Shown: positions 18,124 to 26,820 of the stretch, piece by piece | Layout of the letters: each line of letters begins with the position of its first letter | Position numbering within the stretch: position 1 is the first letter of the stretch | Assembly: GCA_947173495.1 (NCBI GenBank) | Contig: CAMWFQ010000006.1 | Coordinates: 143,104-207,103 of the forward strand | Length of the DNA stretch: 64,000 bases | From: an uncultured Lachnospiraceae bacterium | GTDB lineage: Bacteria > Bacillota > Clostridia > Lachnospirales > Lachnospiraceae | Direction: 5' to 3' | Translations under genes and position numbers: made by a program | The notes under the pieces: model-generated | Told to the model about the DNA's origin: nothing | Databases searched by the model: none | Seen by the model: the letters and a program-made list of their open reading frames with translations, nothing else

Positions 18124-18173
18124 TGTTCTGTGCGCATTGTATAATGAGCCATAAAATCTGTCGTTCCCTGGAT

Positions 18174-19577
18174 TTATATCTCTCTGTGTTTCCTGTCCTG
18201 GAATGGCACATGATAATCTATGGGAAACCACAGTTTTACACAACAGCCCCTTTTTGTGATCTCAAAGCCTCCCTTATGGGCCAGGACGATCTGCTTCACG
18301 ATCCGCAGTCCCATAATGTGAGGCTTTTTGTCTGTTCCCTGCTTTTCTTCCAGCAGGCCCCTGATTATATTTTCGGGAATGCCGGGCCCGTTATCCTCCG
18401 TCTGAATCAGATAAAAATCCTTCTCAACCCTTCCCTCCACAAAGATCCTGCACCCGCCGGGATTATGGCGGATACTGTTATTCATAAGATTCCTCACCGC
18501 TCTTGCGATCAGCTCCTCATCGCCCTCTGCTCTGACCGCTTCCATCTCTCTCTGGATCGTAAGGTTTAATTCATACTGCTCAGGCAGCCCCTCATTTATC
18601 ATTTCAGCTGCCAGCTTCCGCAGAAGCGCCGCCGGATAAAACGGACATATTCTCAGCGGCTGCATGTGATATTCCAGCTTGGAGGTGAGGTTCAGGTCCT
18701 CTATCAGCTGTCTGATCTTCAGGCTCTGTCCTTTGATCACGGCTGCTTTGTTCCTCTCTTCCTTCTCCAGATGCTCACTTTGTTCCAGTTCATCCGCATA
18801 CCCCATGATCATAGACAGGGGTGTCCGTATGTCATGGGATACCCCGGCGATCCATTCTGTCCGCGCCTCATCTCTTTTTTCCAGCGCTTTTCTTTGCTGC
18901 TCCAGCACGTCGGAGGTTTTGTTGATCTGCCGGGCCAGCTCTGAGGTAACGCCTTTTTCCGTCAGATGAATCTTCCGGTTGGCAGAGAGGGCCAGGATGC
19001 CCTTTGACAAAGGAAGCAGAGACTGATAATACCGATATCCGAGAAAAAACACCGTCAGAAGGATGATCAGCAGATTGATGCTTATAAATATACGGATATA
19101 GCTTCCCAGATGGTTTATGAAGTCCATGGAATACTCCATACCGTGTTTCCATACACTGCCCTTTTTCCCGCCTGCCACCAGAAGGCCTTTATCGCTCCGC
19201 CACACCTTCACCGGATAATCATAAAGATACCATCTGGAAAATGCGGCGATCTCGCCTGCCGTATAATGATCCGGGAAGCCCTCCGGCTGGTTCCAGCTCG
19301 TCAGCACATCTCCGCCGTCATTTAAAACAAACAGAAATTCGTAGCCCTTTTCCGCCAGATACCGCTCCCCCTCCTCCCCGATCACCGGCTGATCCGCGCC
19401 TTCTTCAAAAATGATATTTTCCAGGTTGCTCAGATCTCTGAACTGTATATTCCTTGCCCCCGCCACACGCTCGAGCCCAAGCCACATAAGAAACATCATG
19501 TTCGCCATAAACAAAAGCAGGACAATCAGCCATGTCACTCCGATATATTTGCCGTAAATTTTGATCAGACTCTTCAT
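18174..19577 (-). CDS. Sensor histidine kinase
   Basis: Membrane kinase of 467 residues, paired with the response regulator just upstream (4-base overlap). Layout: TM1 (about 12-33), an extracytoplasmic region (about 34-160), TM2 (about 163-183), HAMP-like linker, DHp helix with GVSHDIRTPLSM (phosphorylated His near residue 250) and the ATPase domain with the N-box NLMNNSIRHN, the G1-box DNGPGIP and a final GLRIV. All catalytic boxes look intact. The divergent neighbour is an ABC-2 exporter, so this pair probably senses a membrane-active compound or envelope stress and controls that exporter. The extracellular loop of about 125 residues could bind a ligand directly; no PAS domain is visible. 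Confidence 0.93.
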   Translation of the reverse strand: MKSLIKIYGKYIGVTWLIVLLLFMANMMFLMWLGLERVAGARNIQFRDLSNLENIIFEEGADQPVIGEEGERYLAEKGYEFLFVLNDGGDVLTSWNQPEGFPDHYTAGEIAAFSRWYLYDYPVKVWRSDKGLLVAGGKKGSVWKHGMEYSMDFINHLGSYIRIFISINLLIILLTVFFLGYRYYQSLLPLSKGILALSANRKIHLTEKGVTSELARQINKTSDVLEQQRKALEKRDEARTEWIAGVSHDIRTPLSMIMGYADELEQSEHLEKEERNKAAVIKGQSLKIRQLIEDLNLTSKLEYHMQPLRICPFYPAALLRKLAAEMINEGLPEQYELNLTIQREMEAVRAEGDEELIARAVRNLMNNSIRHNPGGCRIFVEGRVEKDFYLIQTEDNGPGIPENIIRGLLEEKQGTDKKPHIMGLRIVKQIVLAHKGGFEITKRGCCVKLWFPIDYHVPFQDRKHREI

Positions 19578-20344
19578 CTTTGCAGCCCCTGTTCTGTTCT
19601 CAGCCTGTAGCCAAGTCCTCTCACCGTCAGAAGGAATCTGGGACTTGACGGATTTTCTTCTATTTTTTCCCGCAGCCGTCTGATATGAACCATTATGGTA
19701 TTCTCATATCCGAAATAATGATCCTCCCAGACCGCCTGGCAGAGCTGGTCAAAGGTAACGATATTTCCCCTGTTTTCCCGGAGCTTTTGCAGGATCAGCA
19801 GCTCCTTTGCGGTGAGCGAGAGCTCCCGCTTTTCTCTCCTTTCTTCCTTTTCTTCGCCGCCATGCTCATACCACAGAACCGTTCCGCTTTTAAAATCAAC
19901 CTGACAGTTCCCCAGAGTCAGTATCTCTTTTTCATCCTCCGCCTCCTGCTTTCCCGAAAAATAGGTTCTTCTCAGAATGGCGCTGATCCGGAGCGTGAGC
20001 TCTTTGGGCAGAAAGGGCTTTACCATATAATCATCGGCTCCCAGTCCCAGTCCAAAGAGCCGGTCCCGGTCCTCGTCTCTGGCAGATAAAAACAGCACCG
20101 GCACCCCGGATACGGTCCTGATCTTCTGCATGAAAGAAAATCCATCTCCGTCCGGCAGATTGATATCCAGTATCACCAGATCCGGCTCCTTTTTCCCCCC
20201 GCCAAAATACGCCTCCGCCTCTCTCACGCAGGATGCGCATTCCACATAAAGAAAGCCTTCTCTGTGCAGAATTTCCGTTACCATTTTCCTTAAGTCTGCG
20301 TTGTCATCCACCAAAAGCACTCTGCTCTCAAAGATATGTTTCAT
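19574..20344 (-). CDS. OmpR-family response regulator
   Basis: Receiver plus winged-helix DNA-binding protein, 256 residues. Receiver residues: acidic pair in LLVDDNAD (10-17), phospho-acceptor Asp in LVILDINLPDGDG, conserved Ser in VLFLSARDED and Lys in DYMVKPFLPKEL. The effector domain (about 160-250) has LSLTAKELLILQKLREN and the recognition-helix region NTIMVHIRRLREKIEENP. The linker between the domains (about 135-165) is longer and more charged than usual. It is the first gene of the two-gene regulator operon, transcribed away from the ABC exporter. The 11-bp-spaced TAAGG repeats at 20422-20459 are its likely binding site. Confidence 0.95.
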   Translation of the reverse strand: MKHIFESRVLLVDDNADLRKMVTEILHREGFLYVECASCVREAEAYFGGGKKEPDLVILDINLPDGDGFSFMQKIRTVSGVPVLFLSARDEDRDRLFGLGLGADDYMVKPFLPKELTLRISAILRRTYFSGKQEAEDEKEILTLGNCQVDFKSGTVLWYEHGGEEKEERREKRELSLTAKELLILQKLRENRGNIVTFDQLCQAVWEDHYFGYENTIMVHIRRLREKIEENPSSPRFLLTVRGLGYRLRTEQGLQR

Positions 20345-20421
20345 CGCCTTTTTCCTTCCTTTTTTCTATGCATGTTATTTTATAACAATTTTGCTTTTTT
20401 GTAAGTATTTCCGGCAAAATT

Positions 20422-20474
20422 TAAGGTAATCGTAAGGCAGCTTTCATTCTCATGTAAGGTCTCTTTTGTATGCT
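20422..20474 (+). promoter_or_regulatory. Probable response-regulator operator and exporter promoter
   Basis: TAAGG occurs at 20422, 20433 and 20455, spaced 11 and 22 bases, i.e. on one face of the helix. A -10-like TATGCT starts at 20469, 10 bases after the last unit, and no good -35 is present. This fits activation of the ABC operon by the divergent OmpR-type regulator. Confidence 0.5.
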
Positions 20475-20511
20475 TTTCCTGTAAAACAAATTATCAGAAA
20501 GGAATACTATC

Positions 20512-21471
20512 ATGAACAGAAATCATTTTGTTATCCGGACAAAAGGTCTCACCAAACGCTACGGAAAAGCGGACCGCTCCGCGAAGGTGGTAGATCATGT
20601 GGATCTGTCTGTTCCGGAAGGATGTATCTACGGATTTCTCGGCCCCAACGGAGCCGGGAAGAGCACTACCATGAAAATGCTTCTGGGGCTGATCAAGCCC
20701 AGTGAAGGGGAGATTACCATTCTGGATACTCCTTTTATCTCGCAGGGGCAGCACGCTTCCGGTGAAAAAACAAGGCTGGCCGTCCTTAAGCAGACCGGTT
20801 CCCTGATCGAATCTCCCTCTTACTACGGGCACCTGACAGGACGGGAAAATCTTGAAATTATCTGCACACTGAAAAACATCCCCACAAAGGAAATTGCAGA
20901 GGTTCTCTCCCTTGTAAGGATGGAGAAACAGATGGACAAAAAGGCCTGTCATTATTCTCTGGGGATGAAACAGAGGCTGGGGCTGGCCGGCGCGCTTTTG
21001 GGGCACCCCAGACTCCTTCTGCTGGACGAACCCACCAACGGGCTTGACCCGGCAGGCATTCAGGAGATGCGGGAGCTGATCCGCTCTCTGCCGGAGCAAT
21101 ACCATATGACCGTTATGGTATCCAGCCATCTTCTCAGTGAGATCGACCAGATGGCCGATTATGCCGGAATCATCAACAAAGGACAGCTGATCTACCAGGA
21201 CAGTCTTCTTCACCTCCATGAATACAGCCGGAGGCAGCTGCGGCTGCGCACAGACAACAATACCCGCGCCCTGTGTATCCTGAATGAACACAGGATCGAC
21301 TGCAGCCCTGACAAAGATTACCTCGCCTTTCCGGAGGTAAATGACGGGAAAACAGCCTTCCTGATCTCGGAGCTGGTAAAGGCGGGGATCGGTATCCTGC
21401 GGGTGGAAGAGTATCAGAAATCACTGGAGGATATTTTCCTTGATCTCACCGGAAAGCAGGTGAGCTTATGA
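20512..21471 (+). CDS. ABC exporter ATP-binding protein, antibiotic-immunity type
   Basis: ATPase of 319 residues for the two permeases that follow. Seen: Walker A GPNGAGKST (about 45-53), Q-loop region LKQTGSLIESPSYYG, signature variant YSLGMKQRLGLA in place of LSGGQ, Walker B LLLLDEPTNGLDP, and the H-loop SSHLLSEI. The YSLGMKQR signature and an extra C-terminal domain (about 230-319) are typical of the BcrA/LanF-type subfamily, whose members expel bacitracin or lantibiotics or protect against them. Substrate is inferred only from the subfamily and the adjacent two-component system. GAAAGGA provides the ribosome site. Its end overlaps the first permease by 4 bases. Confidence 0.92.
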   Translation: MNRNHFVIRTKGLTKRYGKADRSAKVVDHVDLSVPEGCIYGFLGPNGAGKSTTMKMLLGLIKPSEGEITILDTPFISQGQHASGEKTRLAVLKQTGSLIESPSYYGHLTGRENLEIICTLKNIPTKEIAEVLSLVRMEKQMDKKACHYSLGMKQRLGLAGALLGHPRLLLLDEPTNGLDPAGIQEMRELIRSLPEQYHMTVMVSSHLLSEIDQMADYAGIINKGQLIYQDSLLHLHEYSRRQLRLRTDNNTRALCILNEHRIDCSPDKDYLAFPEVNDGKTAFLISELVKAGIGILRVEEYQKSLEDIFLDLTGKQVSL

Positions 21472-22223
21472 TGCGTTTGTTTTTTACGGAATTGCAAAAG
21501 ATACGCAGGCGCCATATCGGACTGATCTACGCGGCAGCCTTCTGCATCACTCTGATCTGGCTTTTATGGGCCATGAACCGGATGGAAGGCCAGCTGGCGC
21601 ATCAGTGCTACTACTATCTCCTGGGAGGCATCCCACTGATGAACGCCATTTTCCTTCCCACCGTTCTTGCCTGTGCGGAGAGCAGGCTCTGCGATATGGA
21701 GCTGAAGGGGAATACACTGAAGCTTTTGTGTACCATGCAGCCAAGACACAGTATTTTTCATGTAAAGCTGGTCATAAGCCTTTTTTATCTGCTGCTGTTT
21801 ATCCTCTCGGAAGTGGCTCTTATGCCTGTGCTCTGCAGGCTTTTCCACTCTGTCCAACAGATACCGGCAGATCTGATGGCTGTGTTTTTTCTCTCCACCT
21901 TCACAGTCGGAGGGGTACTGATCCTGCTGCAGGAAACTTTATCGCTTCTGTCGGATAATCAGCTGTTTCCTCTGTTTTTTGGTATCGGCGGAACCTTCGT
22001 GGGAATCTTTTCCTGGTTTTTCCCCGATTTTCCCCTTCGCTATCTGCTGCCCTGGGGATATTACTGCGTTTTCCTTACGGTTGACCTTGATTATGACCAG
22101 GCCGCCCGGACCACTACCTACTATCCGGCAGAGTTTCCCTGGGCATTTTTTGCAGGCTTTCTGGTCTTCGGAGTTCTGGTCTATCTGACAGGCAAACACA
22201 AATTCATGAATAAGGAGGTCTAA
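21468..22223 (+). CDS. ABC-2 type permease, first subunit
   Basis: A 251-residue integral membrane protein with about six hydrophobic segments (near 17-36, 48-70, 98-120, 140-160, 166-190, 222-242), matching the LanE/LanG-type ABC-2 permeases. The N-terminus MMRLFFTELQKIRRRH is typical: a cytoplasmic amphipathic helix running into TM1. It overlaps the ATPase gene by 4 bases and is followed after 3 bases by a second permease, so the three form one operon. No catalytic motif is expected. The name is based on topology and context; sequence similarity among these permeases is low. Confidence 0.85.
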   Translation: MMRLFFTELQKIRRRHIGLIYAAAFCITLIWLLWAMNRMEGQLAHQCYYYLLGGIPLMNAIFLPTVLACAESRLCDMELKGNTLKLLCTMQPRHSIFHVKLVISLFYLLLFILSEVALMPVLCRLFHSVQQIPADLMAVFFLSTFTVGGVLILLQETLSLLSDNQLFPLFFGIGGTFVGIFSWFFPDFPLRYLLPWGYYCVFLTVDLDYDQAARTTTYYPAEFPWAFFAGFLVFGVLVYLTGKHKFMNKEV

Positions 22224-22226
22224 CGT

Positions 22227-22958
22227 ATGCTTCTGGCCTGTATCAAAAGTGAACAACTGAAAATACGGCGGTCCTTTATCTGGCTCGCCTTCCTTCTGCT
22301 CCCGGTCATCCCCGCCGTCATGGGGGCCGGGAACTATCTGAACAATCTGGAGATGCTCAAAAGCGAATGGTTTTCTCTCTGGACCCAGGAAACACTGTTT
22401 TATTCCGATTTCTTTTATGCCCCTCTGATCGCCGTCTACTGCAGCTATCTGTGGCGCATGGAAAATCAGAATAAAAACCGGCATCTTCTGATGACCGCCC
22501 CTGTGCCTGTGCGGGATATCTTTTTGGGGAAGCTGGTCTCTATCGGAAAAATAACGGTGCTTACCCAGCTCTGGGTATTCGCTCTTTTTGTGATCAGCGG
22601 CCGGCTGGTTCGTCTCTCCGGACTCCCTCCGGCTCAGACGCTCTATTATGCGGCCCGGGGTATCCTGGGCGGTATGGTCATCGCTGCCCTGCAGCTTTTG
22701 ATCTCCATGCTGATCCGAAGCTTTGCCGCCCCCGTGGGGATCGCTCTTCTGGGATCCATCACCGGCTTTCTGGCAGCCAATTCCCGTCTGGGGGTTGTAT
22801 ATCCCTATTCCCTGATGGTGATTGGCATGAATGCAAACAAGTCGGAAGATGTGCTCTCGGGAAGCGGTCCTGTGTTCTTCGCCTCCTGTCTGTTCTATAT
22901 CCTTTTATTTTCTCTGACCGCCGTACTTCTTCTGAAAAGAAGGGATGTGAATGCCTGA
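22227..22958 (+). CDS. ABC-2 type permease, second subunit
   Basis: A 243-residue membrane protein with about six hydrophobic segments and the typical start MLLACIKSEQLKIRRSF. It is 3 bases downstream of the first permease, with AAGGAGG before its ATG overlapping the previous stop. ATPase plus two dissimilar permeases is the LanFEG arrangement for self-protection against lantibiotics or resistance to bacitracin-like compounds. No lantibiotic structural or modification genes are in the window, so a resistance or detoxification role looks likelier than producer immunity. Last gene of the operon; a complex of hairpins and a shortened dispersed repeat follow. Confidence 0.85.
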   Translation: MLLACIKSEQLKIRRSFIWLAFLLLPVIPAVMGAGNYLNNLEMLKSEWFSLWTQETLFYSDFFYAPLIAVYCSYLWRMENQNKNRHLLMTAPVPVRDIFLGKLVSIGKITVLTQLWVFALFVISGRLVRLSGLPPAQTLYYAARGILGGMVIAALQLLISMLIRSFAAPVGIALLGSITGFLAANSRLGVVYPYSLMVIGMNANKSEDVLSGSGPVFFASCLFYILLFSLTAVLLLKRRDVNA

Positions 22959-22975
22959 TTCGGGGCCTGCATATG

Positions 22976-23020
22976 ATCGAGCAGGGAAGGCTTTTTCTCC
23001 CTGTGCGCCCCTGCGCATAA
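22976..23020 (-). repeat. Dispersed hairpin element, copy E (internally deleted)
   Basis: On the minus strand it starts TTATGCGCAGGGGCGCAC like copy D, then passes directly into the second arm of module 2 (CCCTGCTCGAT). The right half of module 1 and the left arm of module 2 are missing; 45 bases remain. Confidence 0.7.
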
Positions 23021-23088
23021 CAATAGAATCCACGCTTCGCGAGTCTTCTATTGTCATGAATAAACGCCGGTTCGTTTCCGAACCGGCG
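23020..23088 (-). terminator. Hairpin cluster between the exporter operon and galE
   Basis: A 10-bp perfect stem (CGCCGGTTCG at 23065-23074 with its complement at 23079-23088, loop TTTC) followed on the minus strand by TTTATT probably ends galE transcription. A second stem (ACAATAGAA 23020-23028, TTCTATTGT 23046-23054) follows. AGAATCCACGC (23025-23035) can also pair with 23129-23139. Confidence 0.6.
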
Positions 23089-23140
23089 CATTGTCTTCTG
23101 TATTTTTTGACAGCAGAATCCTGGCAAGGCGTGGATTCTG

Positions 23141-24157
23141 TTATTCCTCATATCCGTTGGGATTCTGGCTCTGCCACCTCCAGGAATCCTCACACATCTC
23201 TTTGATTCCGAACTGTGCCTCCCATCCCAGCTCTTTTTTGGCCTTGTCTGCATTGGCGTAACAGGTTGCGATGTCTCCTGCGCGTCTGTCCTTGATCACA
23301 TAAGGGATTTTAACGCCTGTAGCATCCTCAAAATTTTTAACGATATCCAGTACGCTGTAGCCTGTACCTGTTCCCAAATTGTAAATGCAAAGTCCTGCCT
23401 TTTCCTCTATTTTTTTCAGAGCCTTCACATGTCCTATCGCCAGATCGACTACATGAATATAATCTCTCACACCCGTTCCATCCGGAGTATCATAATCATT
23501 TCCGAATACGCCGAGCTCTTTGAGTTTCCCCACTGCCACCTGCGTAATATAAGGCATCAGGTTGTTGGGAATTCCATTGGGGTTTTCACCGATTGTGCCG
23601 CTCTTGTGTGCGCCGATGGGATTAAAATAGCGAAGCAGAATCACATTCCATTCCGGATCCGCCTTCTGTATATCTGTCAGAACCTGTTCCAGCATGGACT
23701 TGGTCCAGCCGTAAGGATTGGTACACTGTCCTTTGGGACATTCCTCTGTAATAGGAATGATCTGAGGATCTCCGTAAACCGTTGCCGAGGAAGAAAAGAT
23801 GATATTCTTAACTCCATGATTTCTCATAACATCCACCAGGGTCAGCGTTCCTGCAATATTATTCTGATAATACTCCCAGGGCTTCTGTACAGATTCTCCT
23901 ACCGCTTTCAGCCCGGCAAAATGAATGCAGGAGTCAATCTTTTCTTTGCTGAATATATCATTTAAAGCCTCTCTGTCCAGAATGTCCGCCTTATAGAAGG
24001 TAACCGGCTTTCCGGTGATTTTTTCTACTCTCTCAAGACTTTTCTCACTGGAATTGCTTAAGTTATCCACAACCACAACATCGTAACCTGCATTCTGTAA
24101 CTCTACTACGGTATGACTGCCGATATATCCGGCGCCGCCTGTAACCAGTATTGCCAT
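23141..24157 (-). CDS. galE: UDP-glucose 4-epimerase
   Basis: Interconverts UDP-glucose and UDP-galactose (some members also the N-acetyl forms). The 338-residue short-chain dehydrogenase has the NAD-binding GGAGYIGSH (7-15), the catalytic SSSATVYG serine region, the YGWTKSM motif (Tyr and Lys of the active site) and RYFNPIGAH. Normal length. It is transcribed after the UDP-sugar pyrophosphorylase gene with a 155-base gap in which I see nothing distinct, so one transcript is possible but not shown. Probably supplies galactose-type donors to the polysaccharide operon and takes part in galactose use. Confidence 0.97.
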   Translation of the reverse strand: MAILVTGGAGYIGSHTVVELQNAGYDVVVVDNLSNSSEKSLERVEKITGKPVTFYKADILDREALNDIFSKEKIDSCIHFAGLKAVGESVQKPWEYYQNNIAGTLTLVDVMRNHGVKNIIFSSSATVYGDPQIIPITEECPKGQCTNPYGWTKSMLEQVLTDIQKADPEWNVILLRYFNPIGAHKSGTIGENPNGIPNNLMPYITQVAVGKLKELGVFGNDYDTPDGTGVRDYIHVVDLAIGHVKALKKIEEKAGLCIYNLGTGTGYSVLDIVKNFEDATGVKIPYVIKDRRAGDIATCYANADKAKKELGWEAQFGIKEMCEDSWRWQSQNPNGYEE

Positions 24158-24312
24158 TTTACTGCCTCCTTCTTCATCCTTTCACTCATTCATTGATGAT
24201 CCTTTTTTATTCTAATCATTGCATTACTGTCTGTACAAGATGATAATGTTAATCAAACCTGTCAAAATGTTATATGAATTCTTTCCAGATCTTTTTCTGG
24301 GCCAGTCCGCTT

Positions 24313-25539
24313 TTAAAGCAGGATTCCGTTTTTCTCACAGAGCGCTCTGGCACTCTCCACAGAGTCAATACCTGTTTTGTTCTTTACAGGAGCAAACTCT
24401 TTCTCTCTCTCTACTTCAAAGGAGAGACAGCTGTCCAGCTCATGGATCATATCCAGAACAAGCTGCTCAAACTTGTATCCGTTAGGCGATTCCGGCTTTA
24501 CCTTTTTTCCTTCACTGTCCAGACAAGGAATCTTCTTCTCTACAACATGGAGAGGAAGTCTTTTCTCCCGTATCTTTTCAAGATCCTCAACCTTAAACAG
24601 ATAATTGAGAATCACTCCGAAATAATATGCCGGATCTCCGTTCTGATCCCTGGCATTCATCAGCTCCTCCGTCAGTTCATAGTATTCTACTATAGAAGGT
24701 CTTCCATCCTCCAGACAGATAACGCCGATTTTTTCATCCGGTGCACATTTCTTCACCACCTTGGCGCCGGAAACACACTGGCCTGCAATCACCGCGCCTA
24801 CAAAACAGGGATCTGCAATTCTCTGCAGCACATTATCCACTGCAAAAACATTCATCCATTCCACTCCGTCTTCTATAGCCTTCTGCGCCACCCCCCATTT
24901 ATGCATGGAGGAATACCAGCCGCCATTTCCATTAGGAGAGGTGGAAATTTTCCATTTTTCTTCTAAATAAACCTTCCCTTCATAATCGCAGGCAGGCGCC
25001 ATATCCTGCATAAAAAACGTAATCATATCCTCTTTGTAACCAAAATAATCATTTTCTTTCAGGAACTTCACAGTCGCCTCATGGTTCTTATCACTGGTCA
25101 TCACATAAAGGGGAATATATGATCCTGCCTCTTTCACTACTGTCAGCAGATTCTCGATTAAACGCTGAAAAATATAAACCTTCCTTGTAATTCCGATGTT
25201 ATACATCCCTTTGGGATCGTCTGAACCAAGCCGGGTCCCCATGCCTCCTGCCAGCAGTACTGCCCCAACCTTTCCCCGTTTGATCGCTTCCAGCCCAATA
25301 GCCCTGAATTCAGCTTCCTTTTCGCGGATCTGGGGAAGCTGCATAGAAGAAAGCGGTGTGATTTTTCCTCTGATGCTGCTGTCATTCTTATTTTCTATGT
25401 GGGACAATACTGAGAAATCTGTTCCCTCAATCTGAGTCAGAAGAGCCTCTTTCTGCTGCTCTGTCAACTCCTCATAGTACTTCAGCACATGCTCCTGTCC
25501 AAACCGTGCAAGTTTCTCTGCCGCCTGTTCGTAATTCAT
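24313..25539 (-). CDS. UDP-sugar pyrophosphorylase, UDPGP type 1 family
   Basis: A 408-residue nucleotidyltransferase of the eukaryote-like UDPGP family (UDP-GlcNAc or UDP-glucose pyrophosphorylase), common in Lachnospiraceae. Seen: the uridine-binding loop LLAGGMGTRLGSDDPKGMY (about 95-113), YVMTSDKNHEATVKFL, NPNGNGG-like STSPNGNGGWY, EYYELTEELM and a lysine-containing C-terminal domain. This family makes UDP-GlcNAc or UDP-Glc from UTP and the sugar-1-phosphate; which sugar cannot be told here. The GGNGD-type loop (SPNGNGG) recalls UDP-GlcNAc pyrophosphorylases. GAGGT lies before the ATG. Neighbour galE uses the product class. Confidence 0.88.
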   Translation of the reverse strand: MNYEQAAEKLARFGQEHVLKYYEELTEQQKEALLTQIEGTDFSVLSHIENKNDSSIRGKITPLSSMQLPQIREKEAEFRAIGLEAIKRGKVGAVLLAGGMGTRLGSDDPKGMYNIGITRKVYIFQRLIENLLTVVKEAGSYIPLYVMTSDKNHEATVKFLKENDYFGYKEDMITFFMQDMAPACDYEGKVYLEEKWKISTSPNGNGGWYSSMHKWGVAQKAIEDGVEWMNVFAVDNVLQRIADPCFVGAVIAGQCVSGAKVVKKCAPDEKIGVICLEDGRPSIVEYYELTEELMNARDQNGDPAYYFGVILNYLFKVEDLEKIREKRLPLHVVEKKIPCLDSEGKKVKPESPNGYKFEQLVLDMIHELDSCLSFEVEREKEFAPVKNKTGIDSVESARALCEKNGILL

Positions 25540-25572
25540 TTTTACTTACCTCCTCTTTCATTTTTTATATCG

Positions 25573-26553
25573 TCAGCTTTCTGATGATTTTTCCGGAAGG
25601 CTTTCGGCATGCCGAAGCCTTCTCGGCGTATGTCTCCTATCCACAAAATAGCGGTTTTTCCCTTTCGTCTTCGCCACATACATTACATTGTCCGCTCTGT
25701 TAAAAAGCTCTTCAAAATCGTCATCCGGCGAAATCCGCGCAGTGACCCCCACGCTGCAGTGCAGCGGCCATTCCATGCCTGTGATCTCCTCTGCCATCTT
25801 CCGCATCATGACATCAATCCTGTCTTCTACTTCCTTCAACGATTCGTCCATCACAAAAATAATAAATTCGTCTCCCCCAAACCGGGATAAAATACTGCTT
25901 TGTGAAAAGGATTCGCTCATAACCTTCGCAGTTTCTTTCAGAACCTCGTCCCCAAAAGAATGCCCGTAAGTATCATTGATGCCCTTAAAATCATCCAGAT
26001 CCAGCATGATCATGTGAGCCTGCCTGTCAGGGTTATCCTTCAGCCAGACTGAAATCTTCTCCGTAGCCGTACCCTTGTTATATAAGCCGGTCAAAAAATC
26101 TGTCTCCAGCTTGCGTACAATATCCTGACTTTCTATCACAGACTTATGGATATTTCTAATTTTACCCAACACCCTGATCACCCCGCCGGTCTCGCCCGCC
26201 AGGCTGGTATAGGTTACCTTATGCCACTGATATTCCCCGCTCCCGGTCTTTCCCAGATAGGTAAGTTCCTTTGAGACCGGACAGGCAGATGCCTCCTTCA
26301 GTACCTCCAGCAGATTTTTCAGCTGATCTGAGTGTACCGACTGAGATCTTTTTATATATTCACTATAGTTTTCAATCACTTTTCTGGATTTATTATCAGG
26401 AAAGTTAAAAAGAAAAATCATTTCGTCTTTACGAGGATCATACTCAAAAAGCAATGCGGATGTAGTTTCTTCCAGTATCCGGCATCGCTCTTTTATCAGC
26501 TCTAATTGCATTTCAAGTTTCCCGAGTCGTTCTTCATACCCCTTCTTATCCAT
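25573..26553 (-). CDS. GGDEF diguanylate cyclase with N-terminal PAS-like sensor
   Basis: Probable c-di-GMP synthase of 326 residues. N-terminal coiled helix (about 3-30), a PAS-like domain (about 30-130, with FEYDPRKDEMIFLFN and YQWHKVTYTSL), then a GGDEF domain (about 155-315) with TDFLTGLYNKGTA, DLDDFKGINDTYGHSFGDEVL and the intact active motif RFGGDEFI. No transmembrane segment, so it senses an intracellular signal. I chose ATG 26553 (GAGGA 8 bases upstream); a GTG two codons earlier is possible. The RxxD inhibitory site is not obvious. It sits before the UDP-sugar genes on the same strand; c-di-GMP often controls polysaccharide output, but linkage here is only positional. Confidence 0.92.
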   Translation of the reverse strand: MDKKGYEERLGKLEMQLELIKERCRILEETTSALLFEYDPRKDEMIFLFNFPDNKSRKVIENYSEYIKRSQSVHSDQLKNLLEVLKEASACPVSKELTYLGKTGSGEYQWHKVTYTSLAGETGGVIRVLGKIRNIHKSVIESQDIVRKLETDFLTGLYNKGTATEKISVWLKDNPDRQAHMIMLDLDDFKGINDTYGHSFGDEVLKETAKVMSESFSQSSILSRFGGDEFIIFVMDESLKEVEDRIDVMMRKMAEEITGMEWPLHCSVGVTARISPDDDFEELFNRADNVMYVAKTKGKNRYFVDRRHTPRRLRHAESLPEKSSES

Positions 26554-26750
26554 ATACACTTCCTCATAACCACATGCATTTTAAGCGATCCTTCCAATCC
26601 CCGAAAATACACCTTTCAATACCTGCTGCATTTCTTCTATTATAGTTTTTTTCCCGGTATTATGCAACTGATACTCTCCCTTTTTTCATATACTGAATAT
26701 CGTATGCCTGCCCACCCACATTGCACTTAAACAAATTTAATGTAAAAAAT

Positions 26751-26779
26751 TTGCCGTCATCCGTAATTCGTGGTAAAAT
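26751..26779 (+). promoter_or_regulatory. Promoter of the pseB-like gene
   Basis: TTGCCG (26751-26756), 17-base spacer, TAAAAT (26774-26779). The gene starts 41 bases downstream behind AGGAGG. Confidence 0.6.
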
Positions 26780-26820
26780 CGGCATATGAACAAACATGAT
26801 TTCAAAACAGGAGGCCATTC

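Noticed and set aside
18174..22958. Lantibiotic biosynthesis cluster
   Set aside because: Only the regulator pair and immunity-type exporter are present; there is no precursor peptide, LanB/C/M enzyme or processing protease.
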